Shown here piece by piece: positions 41,105-50,505 of a DNA stretch of 64,000 nt. The stretch is taken from the NCBI GenBank assembly GCA_944324805.1, contig CALUXS010000006.1, positions 94,572-158,571 of the forward strand, read 5' to 3'. Numbering within the stretch: position 1 is the stretch's first letter; the number at the start of each line of letters is the position of its first letter. The translations under genes were made by a program, and so were the position numbers. The notes under the pieces are model-generated. The model was given only the letters and a program-made list of their open reading frames with translations. It searched no databases and had not been told where the DNA came from. The stretch is from an uncultured Acholeplasmatales bacterium (GTDB lineage Bacteria; Bacillota_I; Bacilli_A; Acholeplasmatales; Anaeroplasmataceae).

Positions 41105-41611
41105 ATGATAAAAAATGAGAAAAAAATTCTCAAGGAATTGGCTAACAAAAGTGAAGAAGCTTTTAATTTAATATATAATGAATATTATCGCTTAGTCTTT
41201 TACGTTATCATTCAAATTGTTGCCGATGAAGAGGTTGCTAATGATTTGACATCCGATACCTTTGTTACTATGTATAATAAAATTGAGCAGCATGATTTAT
41301 CAAAGTCGTTTAAATATTGGTTAGTTACTATTGCTAAAAATAATGCGAGGCAATATCTAAAACAAAAAAATAAAGAAAATTTAGTTTTAGATGATGAAAT
41401 TGTTATAAATACAAAGGATTCAAGAGGAAATGTAAATAATCTGCTTTTAGATTGTAAAAAGGTACTAACGCAAATAGAATTCAATGTATTGAATTATAAG
41501 ATAATGTTTGATATGACATTTGTTGAAATTGGAGCTCTTTTAAATATTTCTAAATCTGAAGTTTTTAGGATTTATAAAAGAGCAATCCAAAAATTAAGAA
41601 CGGAATTGTAG
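41105..41611 (+). CDS. ECF-type RNA polymerase sigma factor
   Basis: The 168-residue protein is a recognisable ECF sigma factor: region 2 (SEEAFNLIYNEYYRLVFYVI, then DEEVANDLTSDTFVTMYNKI and FKYWLVTIAKNNARQYLK) and region 4 (LTQIEFNVLNYKIMFDMTFV followed by EIGALLNISKSEVFRIYKRA). The ATG at 41105 is chosen because TTGGAGTGATCAT precedes it; a longer frame runs into the previous gene. It ends nine bases before a membrane protein that probably acts as its anti-sigma factor. Confidence 0.85.
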   Translation: MIKNEKKILKELANKSEEAFNLIYNEYYRLVFYVIIQIVADEEVANDLTSDTFVTMYNKIEQHDLSKSFKYWLVTIAKNNARQYLKQKNKENLVLDDEIVINTKDSRGNVNNLLLDCKKVLTQIEFNVLNYKIMFDMTFVEIGALLNISKSEVFRIYKRAIQKLRTEL

Positions 41612-41620
41612 GTGATAAGG

Positions 41621-43054
41621 ATGAAAAAGTTCAAGGAAAAATATAAAAAAGAGTTTTTAAGTACATTTGAGCCTGAAAATAGATTAGATGAAATTAAGGC
41701 TAAATTAGAATTTAAAGAGCAAGAAAAACAAAAAAGTTATCCACATAGAAGAGTTTTTATAGTTTCTAGCTGTGGAATTTTATTAGCAGCTATTATTTTA
41801 TTATTATTTTTGTTTATTGGTGATTCAAAGAATATACCTGTATATCAAAAGATGGAAGCATTTAATTTATTAAGTAATAAAAGAAGTATTGGTATTATTG
41901 ACAGTGAAATAAATCCATCTAATAATGAAGATATTGATTATTATGTTAAGAAAAATGAAGAGCTACGAATGGCAATCTATATACATAATCCTGAACAATA
42001 TGAAATTTTGTCCTTTACAATTAGTGGTATAAAATATCAAAGTTATCAATTTGAAGAAGGTTCTACAGGCGAGGTTGTTTATATAGACATAAAGGTAGAT
42101 TTTTCTTTTGGAGAATATGATCTTTTCATTGATGAACTTAAGTATATTGATGGTGATAAGATAAAAAATGCTAGATATGACGGAGATAGAACATATACCC
42201 TAGGAGTAGGTTATGAGTATATGCCTAAAGTTGTAGAAAATAATATTAGTAGTACTATAGATTCAATACAATTAGATTTTTCATTAAATGATATAAACTC
42301 AGTTATTAGCGATGACACTTTTTACCGAGCATATTTAATGCAAGATGAAAAAATAATTCAAAAGAAGGATCTTAAGAAGGAAATTAATGAAGTTATATTT
42401 ACAAATTTAGATTATGATTCTGAATATAGAGTTGTTATTACGTGTGCTGTTGATATGTATGATGGATTAGGCTTTAGGATGCTTTATTTATATGATAACA
42501 CTATAAAAACTTTATCAGGAATTACAAGACTTGATGTTATCTCCGATTATGAAGGGCTAGAAGTAGTATATCAGCTAGCCTCAAGTGATATCAGTGTTGT
42601 TGGTGCAAAACTTTACTATGGTGAAAATGTTATTAAAGAGACTATTGGAAGTACAATAAGATTTTCTAATTTAAGTTCTAATTCAGAATATAGGATAGAA
42701 ATTTTATATTCATATAATAATGGTATGTCAATTATTGAAAAGTCTATATTTGTAAATGGTAGTACTAAAGAATACGAGGTTCCTAATATCACTGGCGATA
42801 TACTTTACATAAACAGTTTAAATATGGTTATTTTAAACTTAGAATTAATAGATGATTATGGATTATCTAGTATAAGTAAAATAGAGGTATATGGAGATAA
42901 TGAATTTATAGGTTTAGCGGATACTTTAAATTCATCTTTAAGATTTGATAAAAAGTATAATTCAATAATAGTTAAAGTATATTTAGATTATGATTTGCAT
43001 GATGGTAATGGCATGAATTCAACAATTATAACTAAAATTGGAATGCCAATGTAA
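41621..43054 (+). CDS. Membrane anti-sigma-like protein with repeat ectodomain
   Basis: The 477-residue protein has a short basic cytoplasmic N terminus (about 1-45), one transmembrane helix (about 46-68) and a large extracytoplasmic part of beta-rich repeats. Its position right after an ECF sigma gene suggests an anti-sigma factor, though no ZAS or RsgI cytoplasmic motif is evident. The ectodomain is plainly homologous to the N-terminal part of the next protein: EEGSTGEVVYIDI versus KEGSTGEKIIISF, and IHNPEQYEILSFTI versus LYNPDSFEILSLTF. It also ends with the YDLHDGNG motif of that protein's repeats. The start at 41621 follows AGGTGATAAGG. Confidence 0.65.
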   Translation: MKKFKEKYKKEFLSTFEPENRLDEIKAKLEFKEQEKQKSYPHRRVFIVSSCGILLAAIILLLFLFIGDSKNIPVYQKMEAFNLLSNKRSIGIIDSEINPSNNEDIDYYVKKNEELRMAIYIHNPEQYEILSFTISGIKYQSYQFEEGSTGEVVYIDIKVDFSFGEYDLFIDELKYIDGDKIKNARYDGDRTYTLGVGYEYMPKVVENNISSTIDSIQLDFSLNDINSVISDDTFYRAYLMQDEKIIQKKDLKKEINEVIFTNLDYDSEYRVVITCAVDMYDGLGFRMLYLYDNTIKTLSGITRLDVISDYEGLEVVYQLASSDISVVGAKLYYGENVIKETIGSTIRFSNLSSNSEYRIEILYSYNNGMSIIEKSIFVNGSTKEYEVPNITGDILYINSLNMVILNLELIDDYGLSSISKIEVYGDNEFIGLADTLNSSLRFDKKYNSIIVKVYLDYDLHDGNGMNSTIITKIGMPM

Positions 43055-43066
43055 AAGGAGAAAATA

Positions 43067-46000
43067 ATGAAAAAGATATTTGCTTTGTTATGTTTATTAA
43101 TTTTATTGTTCACATTTGGCTGTAATAAAAATGATAATGATTATGAAACTATGAAAAAAATTCCTATATTTGAGGGTGTATCACTAGTTGAAGATAATGT
43201 AACGAACAAAAGAAGTAAAATAAATGAGGACTTATTACCAGATTATGGAGAAGATTCAAATGTAAGTTATTTTGCTAAGCCTAATGAAGAGGTTTTAGTC
43301 GAAATTCATTTGTATAATCCAGATAGTTTTGAGATTTTATCCTTGACTTTTGCAAATAAAAAGTATCAATCATTTGAGTTTAAGGAAGGGTCAACAGGAG
43401 AAAAAATAATAATAAGTTTTGTTACACCTTCTTCTCCTGGTGAGTATGAATATGAAATATCGGGAATTAAATATGTTGATAAGCAAGCAATAAAAGATGT
43501 TGATATGTCAAACGGAAATAAAAAGATTAATTTTGGCGTTTCCTATCAAACTATGCCTACTATTAGTATATATGATGAAAATATAACAGAAACTACATAT
43601 AATGCTAAATTAAACATTTTAGATAATGATGACATAATAAATGATAAAAATGGTATTAGAGTTTTTTTATTTGATGATCAGAATATACTAATTGAAAATA
43701 AAAAAATCACTGATTCAGTAGATTTTGAAAATTTAGATGATGGTAAAAGCTTTTTATACGTAATTGCTATTAGCTTTGATGCATTAGATGGAGAAGGTAG
43801 CAAAACTCATATTCTATATGAAGAAGAATTTGATACACTATCTATTGCTGGTTTTAAAGATATTATGATTACAGAAGATACATTAAGTTATGATGTTTAC
43901 ATCAGGAATGATGAGGCAGCTATAGTTCAAATAAGGCTTTTTGATAATGATAATTATATTGATATTACGAATACTAGAATTGTTGAAAATTTGCTTTCAA
44001 ATCATAAGTATAAATTAGTTTTATCATATGAATTTATGGATAATATTTATGAAGTAACTAAGTATATAAACACATTACAATATGGTGAACCTAGTATAAA
44101 GGCTTTTAACGTATATTCTACAAAAGATACTATTTCATATGATTATGAATTGTTTGATGAATCAAATATGATAATAGAAAAAACAATTAATCTATATTTA
44201 AATGGCGTAAAAAAGATAACCCAAGCTGCTGAAGATGGTGAAATATCAAATTTATTATCTAACACAAACTATGTTATTGAGTTAGTTTGTAAATATGATT
44301 TAAAAGATGGCACAGGTATTAGAGAAATAAAGCAGGAGAAGAGTATTAAAACCTTAAATTTAAATATTCCACTAGTGTCTATAAATTATAAAGTAGTAGA
44401 TAATATATTTTGTGGTTCTTTAAGTTTGATAGATACTGATAATACTTTTAAATTAATTAGATATGAGTTATGTGATAAGAATGGTTCATTTTTGAAAGAA
44501 TATGATGATATAGCTAAGATAGATGGGCTACGCGTTAATACGACATATCAATTAAAATTAATTTATTCTTATAATCTAAATGATGGAAATGGTGATATTG
44601 AAAGTACATATAGCATATCATTTTCAACATCAAAACAAATTCCTGAATTGAATTTCTCAAACTACTTTGTTAGTCAAGATAGTTTCGGAATTGACATTTA
44701 TGAAACTGATCCTAATGTGATAGGAGAAATATCTGCAATTAGATTATTTTCTGAAGAAAGTATATATTTAAAAAGTGTTTCTGTTTCTAATTCATTTGTT
44801 TTTGAAGAGTTAGAAGCTAATACTAATTATATTGTTAAAGTGTATTATGTATATGATTTAGATGATGGAAATGGCAGTGTTGAAAAAGTTTATGATATCA
44901 AAATTAAAACTGCTAAAAATAAGCCTAGTGTTGATTATTCTATAGAAATAGGTAAAGAAGATATCTCAATTCATCCTAACATTACGGATTTAGATATGGC
45001 AGGTTCAATTACTAATATCAAATTATCTTTAAATGGTGTAGTAGTAAAAGAAGGATTAGACTTAGAATATAATAATTTACTTTCTAATAAAAATTATCAA
45101 ATAGAGTTAGTTTATACATACAACTTAGATGATTTGAGTGGTGTTAAAACAATAAGTGTAATTAAGGATTTTAAGACTCTTGCTAAAGAAAAACCAATAT
45201 TAGAACTTAGTGTTTTAAGTTCTGATTATAGGAGTTTAAGTTTTAATTATTCTTTAAATGATACTGATGGTATTTTTAAATTTGAAAGTGCTATATTACT
45301 GTATAATGATATGGAAATCTTAACATTAGACATAAATAATTTAGTGGCAAATGATTTATATACTAACGGAAGATATACATTGATTATTTATTATTCATAT
45401 GATTTAAATGATGGTAATGGAAGAATATTTGAAAGTAAAAGTATAGAGGGAAAGACACTTTCTTATGATAAAGCTAATATAAAATATGATAATTTAAAAG
45501 CAACAGAAAATGAAATATTCTTTGATTATAAAATTGTTGATATGACAGGCACTTTAAAAATAACAAAAATAGAACTATATAGTAATGATGGTATGCTAAT
45601 TGAATCTTTAGAAGATTTAAGTAAGAGAAAATTTAGTGGTTTGTCTAAATCATCATTTTATCGTATTGTAACTACATATACATATAACCTAGGAGATGGA
45701 AATGGTTTATATGAAGATAAGGTGACTCAAGAATATGGTACATCTGGTAGTAAGCTATTTGTTAATGAAATTGAAGTTTTAAATAGTTCAGCTTTAATTG
45801 TAGGTGATGAAGCCCATGTAAGAATAAGCTTTGATAATCCTAATAATTTAGATGTTCGTGCGTTTTATATTAATGATATGCGCTATGAAATTACGCAACA
45901 GGATTTAGATAAAAAGTTTGTTGTAGTTAAATTTATTCCTGAGAGTTTTGGTGGTTATTATGACATTACTTTAACAGGATATAGCTATATAGTTAAAAAT

Positions 46001-47356
46001 GATTTAAATGATATTGAAATAACAGAAAATTTATTTACTGAGTATGTTAAAAAAATTGCTATTTTAGGTGATTTGGGTTTGAATTACTTTGGTAGTTCGC
46101 GTGATCTTCCTTTTGCTGTTATTAATGAAAAAGAGGTTTCTATTCGTTATGATGGTACAAAAGGTTATCAAATAGAGCAAGTTGTAACTAACAATCATAC
46201 TTATTCAAAGGATGATTTAGAGATTATTAATAATAGTGAAGTTAGATTTGCAGTATATGATTATGAACAGGTTATATTAAAATCTATTAAGTACTCATTA
46301 GGTGTAGATGTTACCGAAAAAACATATAATGAATATGCAAATTTGGCCATTGTATCATCAGATGAAATTATTTCAATTGATAGTTGTGACGATTTTTCTA
46401 ATATGGTTAATCATAAGGTGTACGAAATTGTTAAGGATATTGATTTTAAGGGGTATAAACATACACCTATTGATTTTGATGGAGTATTAATAGGAAATAA
46501 TCATAAAATAAATAATTTTAGTATTGTTGAAAATGGAACGATTGAAGAAATTGGTTTGTTTAAAGAATTTAGGGGATATGCGGAAAATATAGTGTTTTCT
46601 TCGCCATATATAAGTTCTAAAACAGTTGATAATAAAAACGTTGGTGTTTTAGCAGGTAGTGCATATTATGCGGTGGTAAAAAACATTAATGTATTGAATT
46701 GTTATATAAATACTAATCATACTGTAGGTGGTGTATTTGGATACATACGTGATACCTATATAGAAGGAGTAAAAGTCACAGGGGAAATTACTGGATATAA
46801 AAGTGTTGGTGGAATAGTAGGTGTTTTAAATTCAGGAGAAATTACAATAAAGACAGCTATTAATTATGCAAATGTTTATGGTACTAGTGGAGTAGGCGGA
46901 ATAGTAGGTGGATTAACATCATCAGTGTATATCTTTAATGCGATGAATTATGGTTCTATTAAAGGTGAAGATGGAGTTGGTGGAATAATTGGTTCTACAA
47001 ATACTGGGGTTTGTGAGTTGAATAATATTTTAAACGTCAATAATCAAATAATAGGTAATGATAGTGTCGGAAGTTTAATTGGGAATATAAATGTAATTGG
47101 TAATATTAAAAATTCTGTTGGTGTAGGTCCTATGTATATTGGCGATTATAAGTGTGAACTAGAAAATACATACACAACAGATGAGAATTGTATTGATCAC
47201 AATAAAAACTTATTATTTGCATCTAAAGAAATGTTAAATTCAAAAGAATTTTGGCTTAACCTTGGTTTTGACGATAAAATATGGGATTTAAGTGAGTTGA
47301 ATTTTGATAAAGGATTATACCCAAAGATGTATTTTGAAAATCATGTAATTTTATAA
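43067..47356 (+). CDS. Large surface lipoprotein with Ig-like repeats and GLUG motifs
   Basis: The 1429-residue protein begins with a lipoprotein signal peptide (basic MKK, hydrophobic stretch, LFTFGC lipobox). Residues about 25-200 form a domain shared with the upstream anti-sigma-like protein. Then come about six tandem beta-sandwich repeats of roughly 92 residues, each ending in a YxLxDGNG motif (seen near bases 44297, 44574, 44855, 45122, 45402 and 45687). The C-terminal 250 residues contain repeated VGGIVG / VGGIIG units typical of GLUG motifs found in surface adhesins. Expected at the outer face of the membrane, with an adhesive or carbohydrate-binding role; the exact function is unknown. 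Confidence 0.75.
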   Translation: MKKIFALLCLLILLFTFGCNKNDNDYETMKKIPIFEGVSLVEDNVTNKRSKINEDLLPDYGEDSNVSYFAKPNEEVLVEIHLYNPDSFEILSLTFANKKYQSFEFKEGSTGEKIIISFVTPSSPGEYEYEISGIKYVDKQAIKDVDMSNGNKKINFGVSYQTMPTISIYDENITETTYNAKLNILDNDDIINDKNGIRVFLFDDQNILIENKKITDSVDFENLDDGKSFLYVIAISFDALDGEGSKTHILYEEEFDTLSIAGFKDIMITEDTLSYDVYIRNDEAAIVQIRLFDNDNYIDITNTRIVENLLSNHKYKLVLSYEFMDNIYEVTKYINTLQYGEPSIKAFNVYSTKDTISYDYELFDESNMIIEKTINLYLNGVKKITQAAEDGEISNLLSNTNYVIELVCKYDLKDGTGIREIKQEKSIKTLNLNIPLVSINYKVVDNIFCGSLSLIDTDNTFKLIRYELCDKNGSFLKEYDDIAKIDGLRVNTTYQLKLIYSYNLNDGNGDIESTYSISFSTSKQIPELNFSNYFVSQDSFGIDIYETDPNVIGEISAIRLFSEESIYLKSVSVSNSFVFEELEANTNYIVKVYYVYDLDDGNGSVEKVYDIKIKTAKNKPSVDYSIEIGKEDISIHPNITDLDMAGSITNIKLSLNGVVVKEGLDLEYNNLLSNKNYQIELVYTYNLDDLSGVKTISVIKDFKTLAKEKPILELSVLSSDYRSLSFNYSLNDTDGIFKFESAILLYNDMEILTLDINNLVANDLYTNGRYTLIIYYSYDLNDGNGRIFESKSIEGKTLSYDKANIKYDNLKATENEIFFDYKIVDMTGTLKITKIELYSNDGMLIESLEDLSKRKFSGLSKSSFYRIVTTYTYNLGDGNGLYEDKVTQEYGTSGSKLFVNEIEVLNSSALIVGDEAHVRISFDNPNNLDVRAFYINDMRYEITQQDLDKKFVVVKFIPESFGGYYDITLTGYSYIVKNDLNDIEITENLFTEYVKKIAILGDLGLNYFGSSRDLPFAVINEKEVSIRYDGTKGYQIEQVVTNNHTYSKDDLEIINNSEVRFAVYDYEQVILKSIKYSLGVDVTEKTYNEYANLAIVSSDEIISIDSCDDFSNMVNHKVYEIVKDIDFKGYKHTPIDFDGVLIGNNHKINNFSIVENGTIEEIGLFKEFRGYAENIVFSSPYISSKTVDNKNVGVLAGSAYYAVVKNINVLNCYINTNHTVGGVFGYIRDTYIEGVKVTGEITGYKSVGGIVGVLNSGEITIKTAINYANVYGTSGVGGIVGGLTSSVYIFNAMNYGSIKGEDGVGGIIGSTNTGVCELNNILNVNNQIIGNDSVGSLIGNINVIGNIKNSVGVGPMYIGDYKCELENTYTTDENCIDHNKNLLFASKEMLNSKEFWLNLGFDDKIWDLSELNFDKGLYPKMYFENHVIL

Positions 47357-47362
47357 AAATAG

Positions 47363-47456
47363 AAGACTCTCTAGTCTAGATATTGCCAACTACATAAGTA
47401 ATTTAGTTTTACTTGTTCTAAATTTGTTGGTAAATACTAAAGAGAGTCTTTTATTT
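47363..47456 (+). terminator. Branched terminator after the lipoprotein gene
   Basis: AAGACTCTCT (47363-47372) pairs with AGAGAGTCTT (47441-47450), followed by TTATTTG. The 68-base loop holds inner stems: CCAAC / GTTGG and AAGTAA / TTACTT. It is much longer than the other terminators here. Confidence 0.65.
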
Positions 47457-47485
47457 GTCATTAAAAAAGTTACAATAAAAAGTAC

Positions 47486-47513
47486 TTTACAAATAATAAA
47501 AATAGTGTATAAT
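47486..47513 (+). promoter_or_regulatory. Promoter of the lysine riboswitch transcript
   Basis: TTTACA (47486-47491), 16 bases, TATAAT (47508-47513). It places the transcription start about 40 bases before the aptamer. Confidence 0.75.
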
Positions 47514-47559
47514 ATGCTCATAAAAGTAAAAAATGAACAAGAGGAGCAAGACAAAAGAG

Positions 47560-47760
47560 TACTATTTTGAAGAGGCATCTAGTGATGAATAGGAAAGGTA
47601 AGCTTGCCGAACGACTATTTAGGCATAAATAGCTCGTGGGGTTATAGAGAATATCTATAACACTCCTACTAAAAAATTTAGTAGAGGCGCTTAAGTAGTA
47701 TATATATTTTATATTATTTTGTATTTAAGCGTCTATTTAATAGACGCATTTTTTATTTTT
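47560..47760 (+). ncRNA. Lysine riboswitch (L box) with shortened P2, and its terminator
   Basis: P1 is TACTATTT / AAGTAGTA (47560-47567 with 47693-47700). Inside are the L-box hallmarks in order: AGAGGC, GGAAAGGTAAGCTTGCCGAA, a P4-type hairpin CTATTTAGGCATAAATAG, GTTATAGAGAATATCTATAAC and the last hairpin CTACTAA...TTTAGTAG before GAGGCGC. P2 is reduced to CATC-TAGT-GATG without the usual kink-turn and loop-E arm. The expression platform is visible: CGCTTAA (47688-47694) can pair with TTAAGCG (47725-47731) as antiterminator, competing with the terminator GCGTCTAT / ATAGACGC (47729-47747) plus T run. Lysine should switch the importer off. Confidence 0.88.
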
Positions 47761-47788
47761 AAATCTAAATTAAAAGAGGGAAGATAAT

Positions 47789-48661
47789 ATGAGAAAATTT
47801 TTAGGAGTAGTTTTAGGATTAGTTGGTGCTTTATCTTTAGCATCTTGTAACACAACAAGTGTTACTAATGATAAATTAGTTATTGGTATGGAATGTGCAT
47901 ATCAACCATTTAACTGGACTGTAAATAGTGCATCTGATTATACATTACCTATCGCTAATACAAATCAATTTGTTGATGGATATGATATTCAAGTAGCTAA
48001 ATATTTAGGTGAAAAATTAGATAGAGAAGTAGTAATTAGAAAGTTAGAATGGGATGCATTAATTCCTGAATTACAAAATGATGGTATTAATATGGTTTTA
48101 GCTGGTATGACAGATACAGCTGAAAGAAGAGAGTCAATTGATTTTACAAATCCTTATTTAGAGAGTGATTTAGCATTTTTAATTAGTACAGAAAACTATA
48201 ATGCTGCAGTTGCAAAATATGGTGAAGGTACTGCTGATAATCCAATGAGCTATGAAAATTTAAAGGATTTGTTTAATGGAAAACAATTGATTTGTCAAGC
48301 AAACGTTGTTGGTGATGATTTTATTGATACATATTTTGTTCCATATGGAGCAAAGCATAGTTCTCCTGCTCAAACATATCCTTTAGCTGCTGCTGATGTA
48401 AAGAGTGGTGCTGCATTTGCAATGCCTGCTGAATTACCTGTAATTCAAGCTATGACAAATTTAGGTGGTCTATCTGTATTATATGTAAATTATGATTTCT
48501 TAAGTGAAGAAGATCAAAATGGTATGAAAGTTTCTATTGGTATTAAAAAGGGAAATACAGAGCTTTGTGATTTATTAAATGGTGCATTAGCTGAATTAAC
48601 TGATGAAATGCGTTCTGAAATGATGGGGGCAGCTGCAACTCGTTCAGCTGAGAATGCTTAA
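47789..48661 (+). CDS. Amino-acid ABC transporter substrate-binding lipoprotein
   Basis: The 290-residue protein has a lipoprotein signal with lipobox LASC (Cys20) and a type 2 periplasmic-binding fold of the amino-acid family: LVIGMECAYQPFNW, VDGYDIQVAKYLGEKLDREV, WDALIPELQNDGINMVLAGM and TDTAERRESIDFTNPYLES. It should be anchored outside the membrane and deliver ligand to the permease. Because a lysine riboswitch controls it, lysine is the likely substrate, though the sequence motifs alone would only say polar amino acid. Its stop overlaps the permease start by one base. Confidence 0.92.
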   Translation: MRKFLGVVLGLVGALSLASCNTTSVTNDKLVIGMECAYQPFNWTVNSASDYTLPIANTNQFVDGYDIQVAKYLGEKLDREVVIRKLEWDALIPELQNDGINMVLAGMTDTAERRESIDFTNPYLESDLAFLISTENYNAAVAKYGEGTADNPMSYENLKDLFNGKQLICQANVVGDDFIDTYFVPYGAKHSSPAQTYPLAAADVKSGAAFAMPAELPVIQAMTNLGGLSVLYVNYDFLSEEDQNGMKVSIGIKKGNTELCDLLNGALAELTDEMRSEMMGAAATRSAENA

Positions 48662-49443
48662 TGATTAGTTTTGATAAAATATTTAGAATTATATCAGAAA
48701 ACTATAATTGGATAGGCTACGGTATTTTAAGTACTTTAATATTGGCATTATTTGGTACAGTTGTTGGTTTAGTATTAGGTATATTTTTAGCATATGGTAA
48801 AAATATAATTATTAGACCAACAGATAAATTAGCTATTGTTATTTTAAAAAGAATTTGTTTAGTAATTTGTAATATTTATTCAGTAGTATTAAGAGGAACT
48901 CCAATGATGGTTCAAGCCTTGATTTTCAAATACACTTGCTTGGCATTTGGATTAAACTGGGAATTAGTTCAGTTCCCTGCCTCTGTTAGCAATGTATTAA
49001 ATGGTTGGCTTATTGCTGGTTTAATTGTAATCACATTAAACACGGCAGCTTATATGGGCGAAATTGTTAAATCTGGTTTAAATGGTGTTGATATTGGTCA
49101 AGCTGAAGGTGCTAGATCACTTGGTATGTCTGCTTCACGCACTTCTATTTCAATAATTTTGCCACAAGCTTTAAGAAATGCACTTCCTACAATTGGCAAT
49201 GAACTTATTGTTAATATTAAAGACTCTTCAGTTTTAAATGTTATTGCTGTTTCAGAATTGTTTTATCGTATGAAAGATATTTCGACTACAAATTATGCTT
49301 TCTTAGAGTGCTATTTCATTTTGGCAGTTATTTATTTAATTTTAACATTATTAGCAACAGGTGTTTTAAAACTTATAGAAAGAAAATTAGATGGTGTTAA
49401 GTTTAGCTTCAATCCATTTAGATTTAAAAGGAGGGAATTATAA
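48661..49443 (+). CDS. Amino-acid ABC transporter permease
   Basis: The 260-residue protein is a HisM/GlnP-type permease with about five membrane helices. The N-terminal [20 protein letters not shown], the RGTPMMVQ loop and the EAA coupling motif ([20 protein letters not shown] then [11 protein letters not shown]) are standard and bind the ATPase. One permease gene suggests a homodimeric channel. It is coupled by one-base overlaps to both the binding protein and the ATPase genes. Confidence 0.95.
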   Translation: MISFDKIFRIISENYNWIGYGILSTLILALFGTVVGLVLGIFLAYGKNIIIRPTDKLAIVILKRICLVICNIYSVVLRGTPMMVQALIFKYTCLAFGLNWELVQFPASVSNVLNGWLIAGLIVITLNTAAYMGEIVKSGLNGVDIGQAEGARSLGMSASRTSISIILPQALRNALPTIGNELIVNIKDSSVLNVIAVSELFYRMKDISTTNYAFLECYFILAVIYLILTLLATGVLKLIERKLDGVKFSFNPFRFKRREL

Positions 49444-50450
49444 TGGCAAGTACTATTTTAAAAGCTTCAAACATTGCTAAGTTCTTTGGAGCTAATAAGG
49501 TCTTGAAGGATATTTCCCTTGAAGTTAAAAAAGGTGATGTTATTTCTATAATTGGTCCATCAGGTTCAGGTAAATCAACATTCTTAAGATGTCTAAATTT
49601 GTTAGAAACACCTACTAGAGGTAAATTAGAATTTAATGGTGAAACTTATTTTAACATAACAAATTGCAAAGATGATTTTGTTGATTATGTTGGCTATAAT
49701 AAGGCCTTAAAGGAATATGAAGAAAAATTAGTTGAAACAGAAGATGAGGTTGCGATTTGGGCAAACAAATTAATTGAAGAGAAGAATCCTGAATACAAAG
49801 AAAAACTAAAAGAAGCAAAGGTTGCTTTTAAGCAAGTTAGAAAAAATCCGGTATTAAAAAAGGATTTCTTTAATGAAGTCGCTTACAAAGATGCTATTTT
49901 TGAAAATCCAAGCTTAATGGTTAATAACAAGGAAGTAAATAAAATTAGAACTAAGTTAGTTATGGTTTTCCAAGGTTTCAATTTATTCAATAATTATAAT
50001 GTTCTTGATAATTGTATTTTAGCTCAAACAAAAGTATTAAAAAGAAGTTATCAAGAAGCAAAGGAAATTGCTATTAAACATTTGACTAGCGTTAACATGC
50101 AAGATCGTATGAATTATCGAATTAAAGAATTATCAGGTGGTCAAAAGCAAAGAGTCGCAATCGCTAGAGCATTGTGTATGGATCCTGATATTATATTATT
50201 TGATGAGCCTACTAGTGCATTAGACCCAGAGATGGTTGGTGAGGTTTTACAGGTTATGAAAAATCTTGCTAAAAATGGTATGACTATGATAGTTGTTACT
50301 CATGAAATGCAGTTTGCTCATGATGTTTCTAATAAAGTAATGTTTATGGATGGCGGAGTAGTATTAGAAGCAGGAAATCCAAAGGATGTTTTTGATAATC
50401 CTAAGGAAGAAAGAACAAAAGAATTTTTACGTCGTTACCTAGAAAGATAA
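49443..50450 (+). CDS. Amino-acid ABC transporter ATPase with a large insertion
   Basis: The ATPase has all catalytic motifs: Walker [14 protein letters not shown] (residues 38-50), Q-loop [10 protein letters not shown] (Q177), signature [15 protein letters not shown], Walker [13 protein letters not shown] and the switch histidine in VVTHEM. Its length is 335 residues against about 240 for GlnQ/HisP proteins. The excess is a lysine/glutamate-rich, probably helical insertion at about residues 72-163, between the Walker A strand region and the Q-loop. Frame and base use run smoothly through it, so it is not an error. The insertion could contact the permease or a regulator. Confidence 0.93.
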   Translation: MASTILKASNIAKFFGANKVLKDISLEVKKGDVISIIGPSGSGKSTFLRCLNLLETPTRGKLEFNGETYFNITNCKDDFVDYVGYNKALKEYEEKLVETEDEVAIWANKLIEEKNPEYKEKLKEAKVAFKQVRKNPVLKKDFFNEVAYKDAIFENPSLMVNNKEVNKIRTKLVMVFQGFNLFNNYNVLDNCILAQTKVLKRSYQEAKEIAIKHLTSVNMQDRMNYRIKELSGGQKQRVAIARALCMDPDIILFDEPTSALDPEMVGEVLQVMKNLAKNGMTMIVVTHEMQFAHDVSNKVMFMDGGVVLEAGNPKDVFDNPKEERTKEFLRRYLER

Positions 50451-50451
50451 A

Positions 50452-50503
50452 AAAGATGATTCCAATTTTTAGGGATTACCCTAAATATGGAATCATCTTT
50501 TAT
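50452..50503. terminator. Bidirectional terminator between the ABC operon and pepT
   Basis: AAAGATGATTCCA / TGGAATCATCTTT stem with an inner AGGG...CCCT hairpin and T runs on both sides. Confidence 0.9.
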
Positions 50504-50505
50504 TT

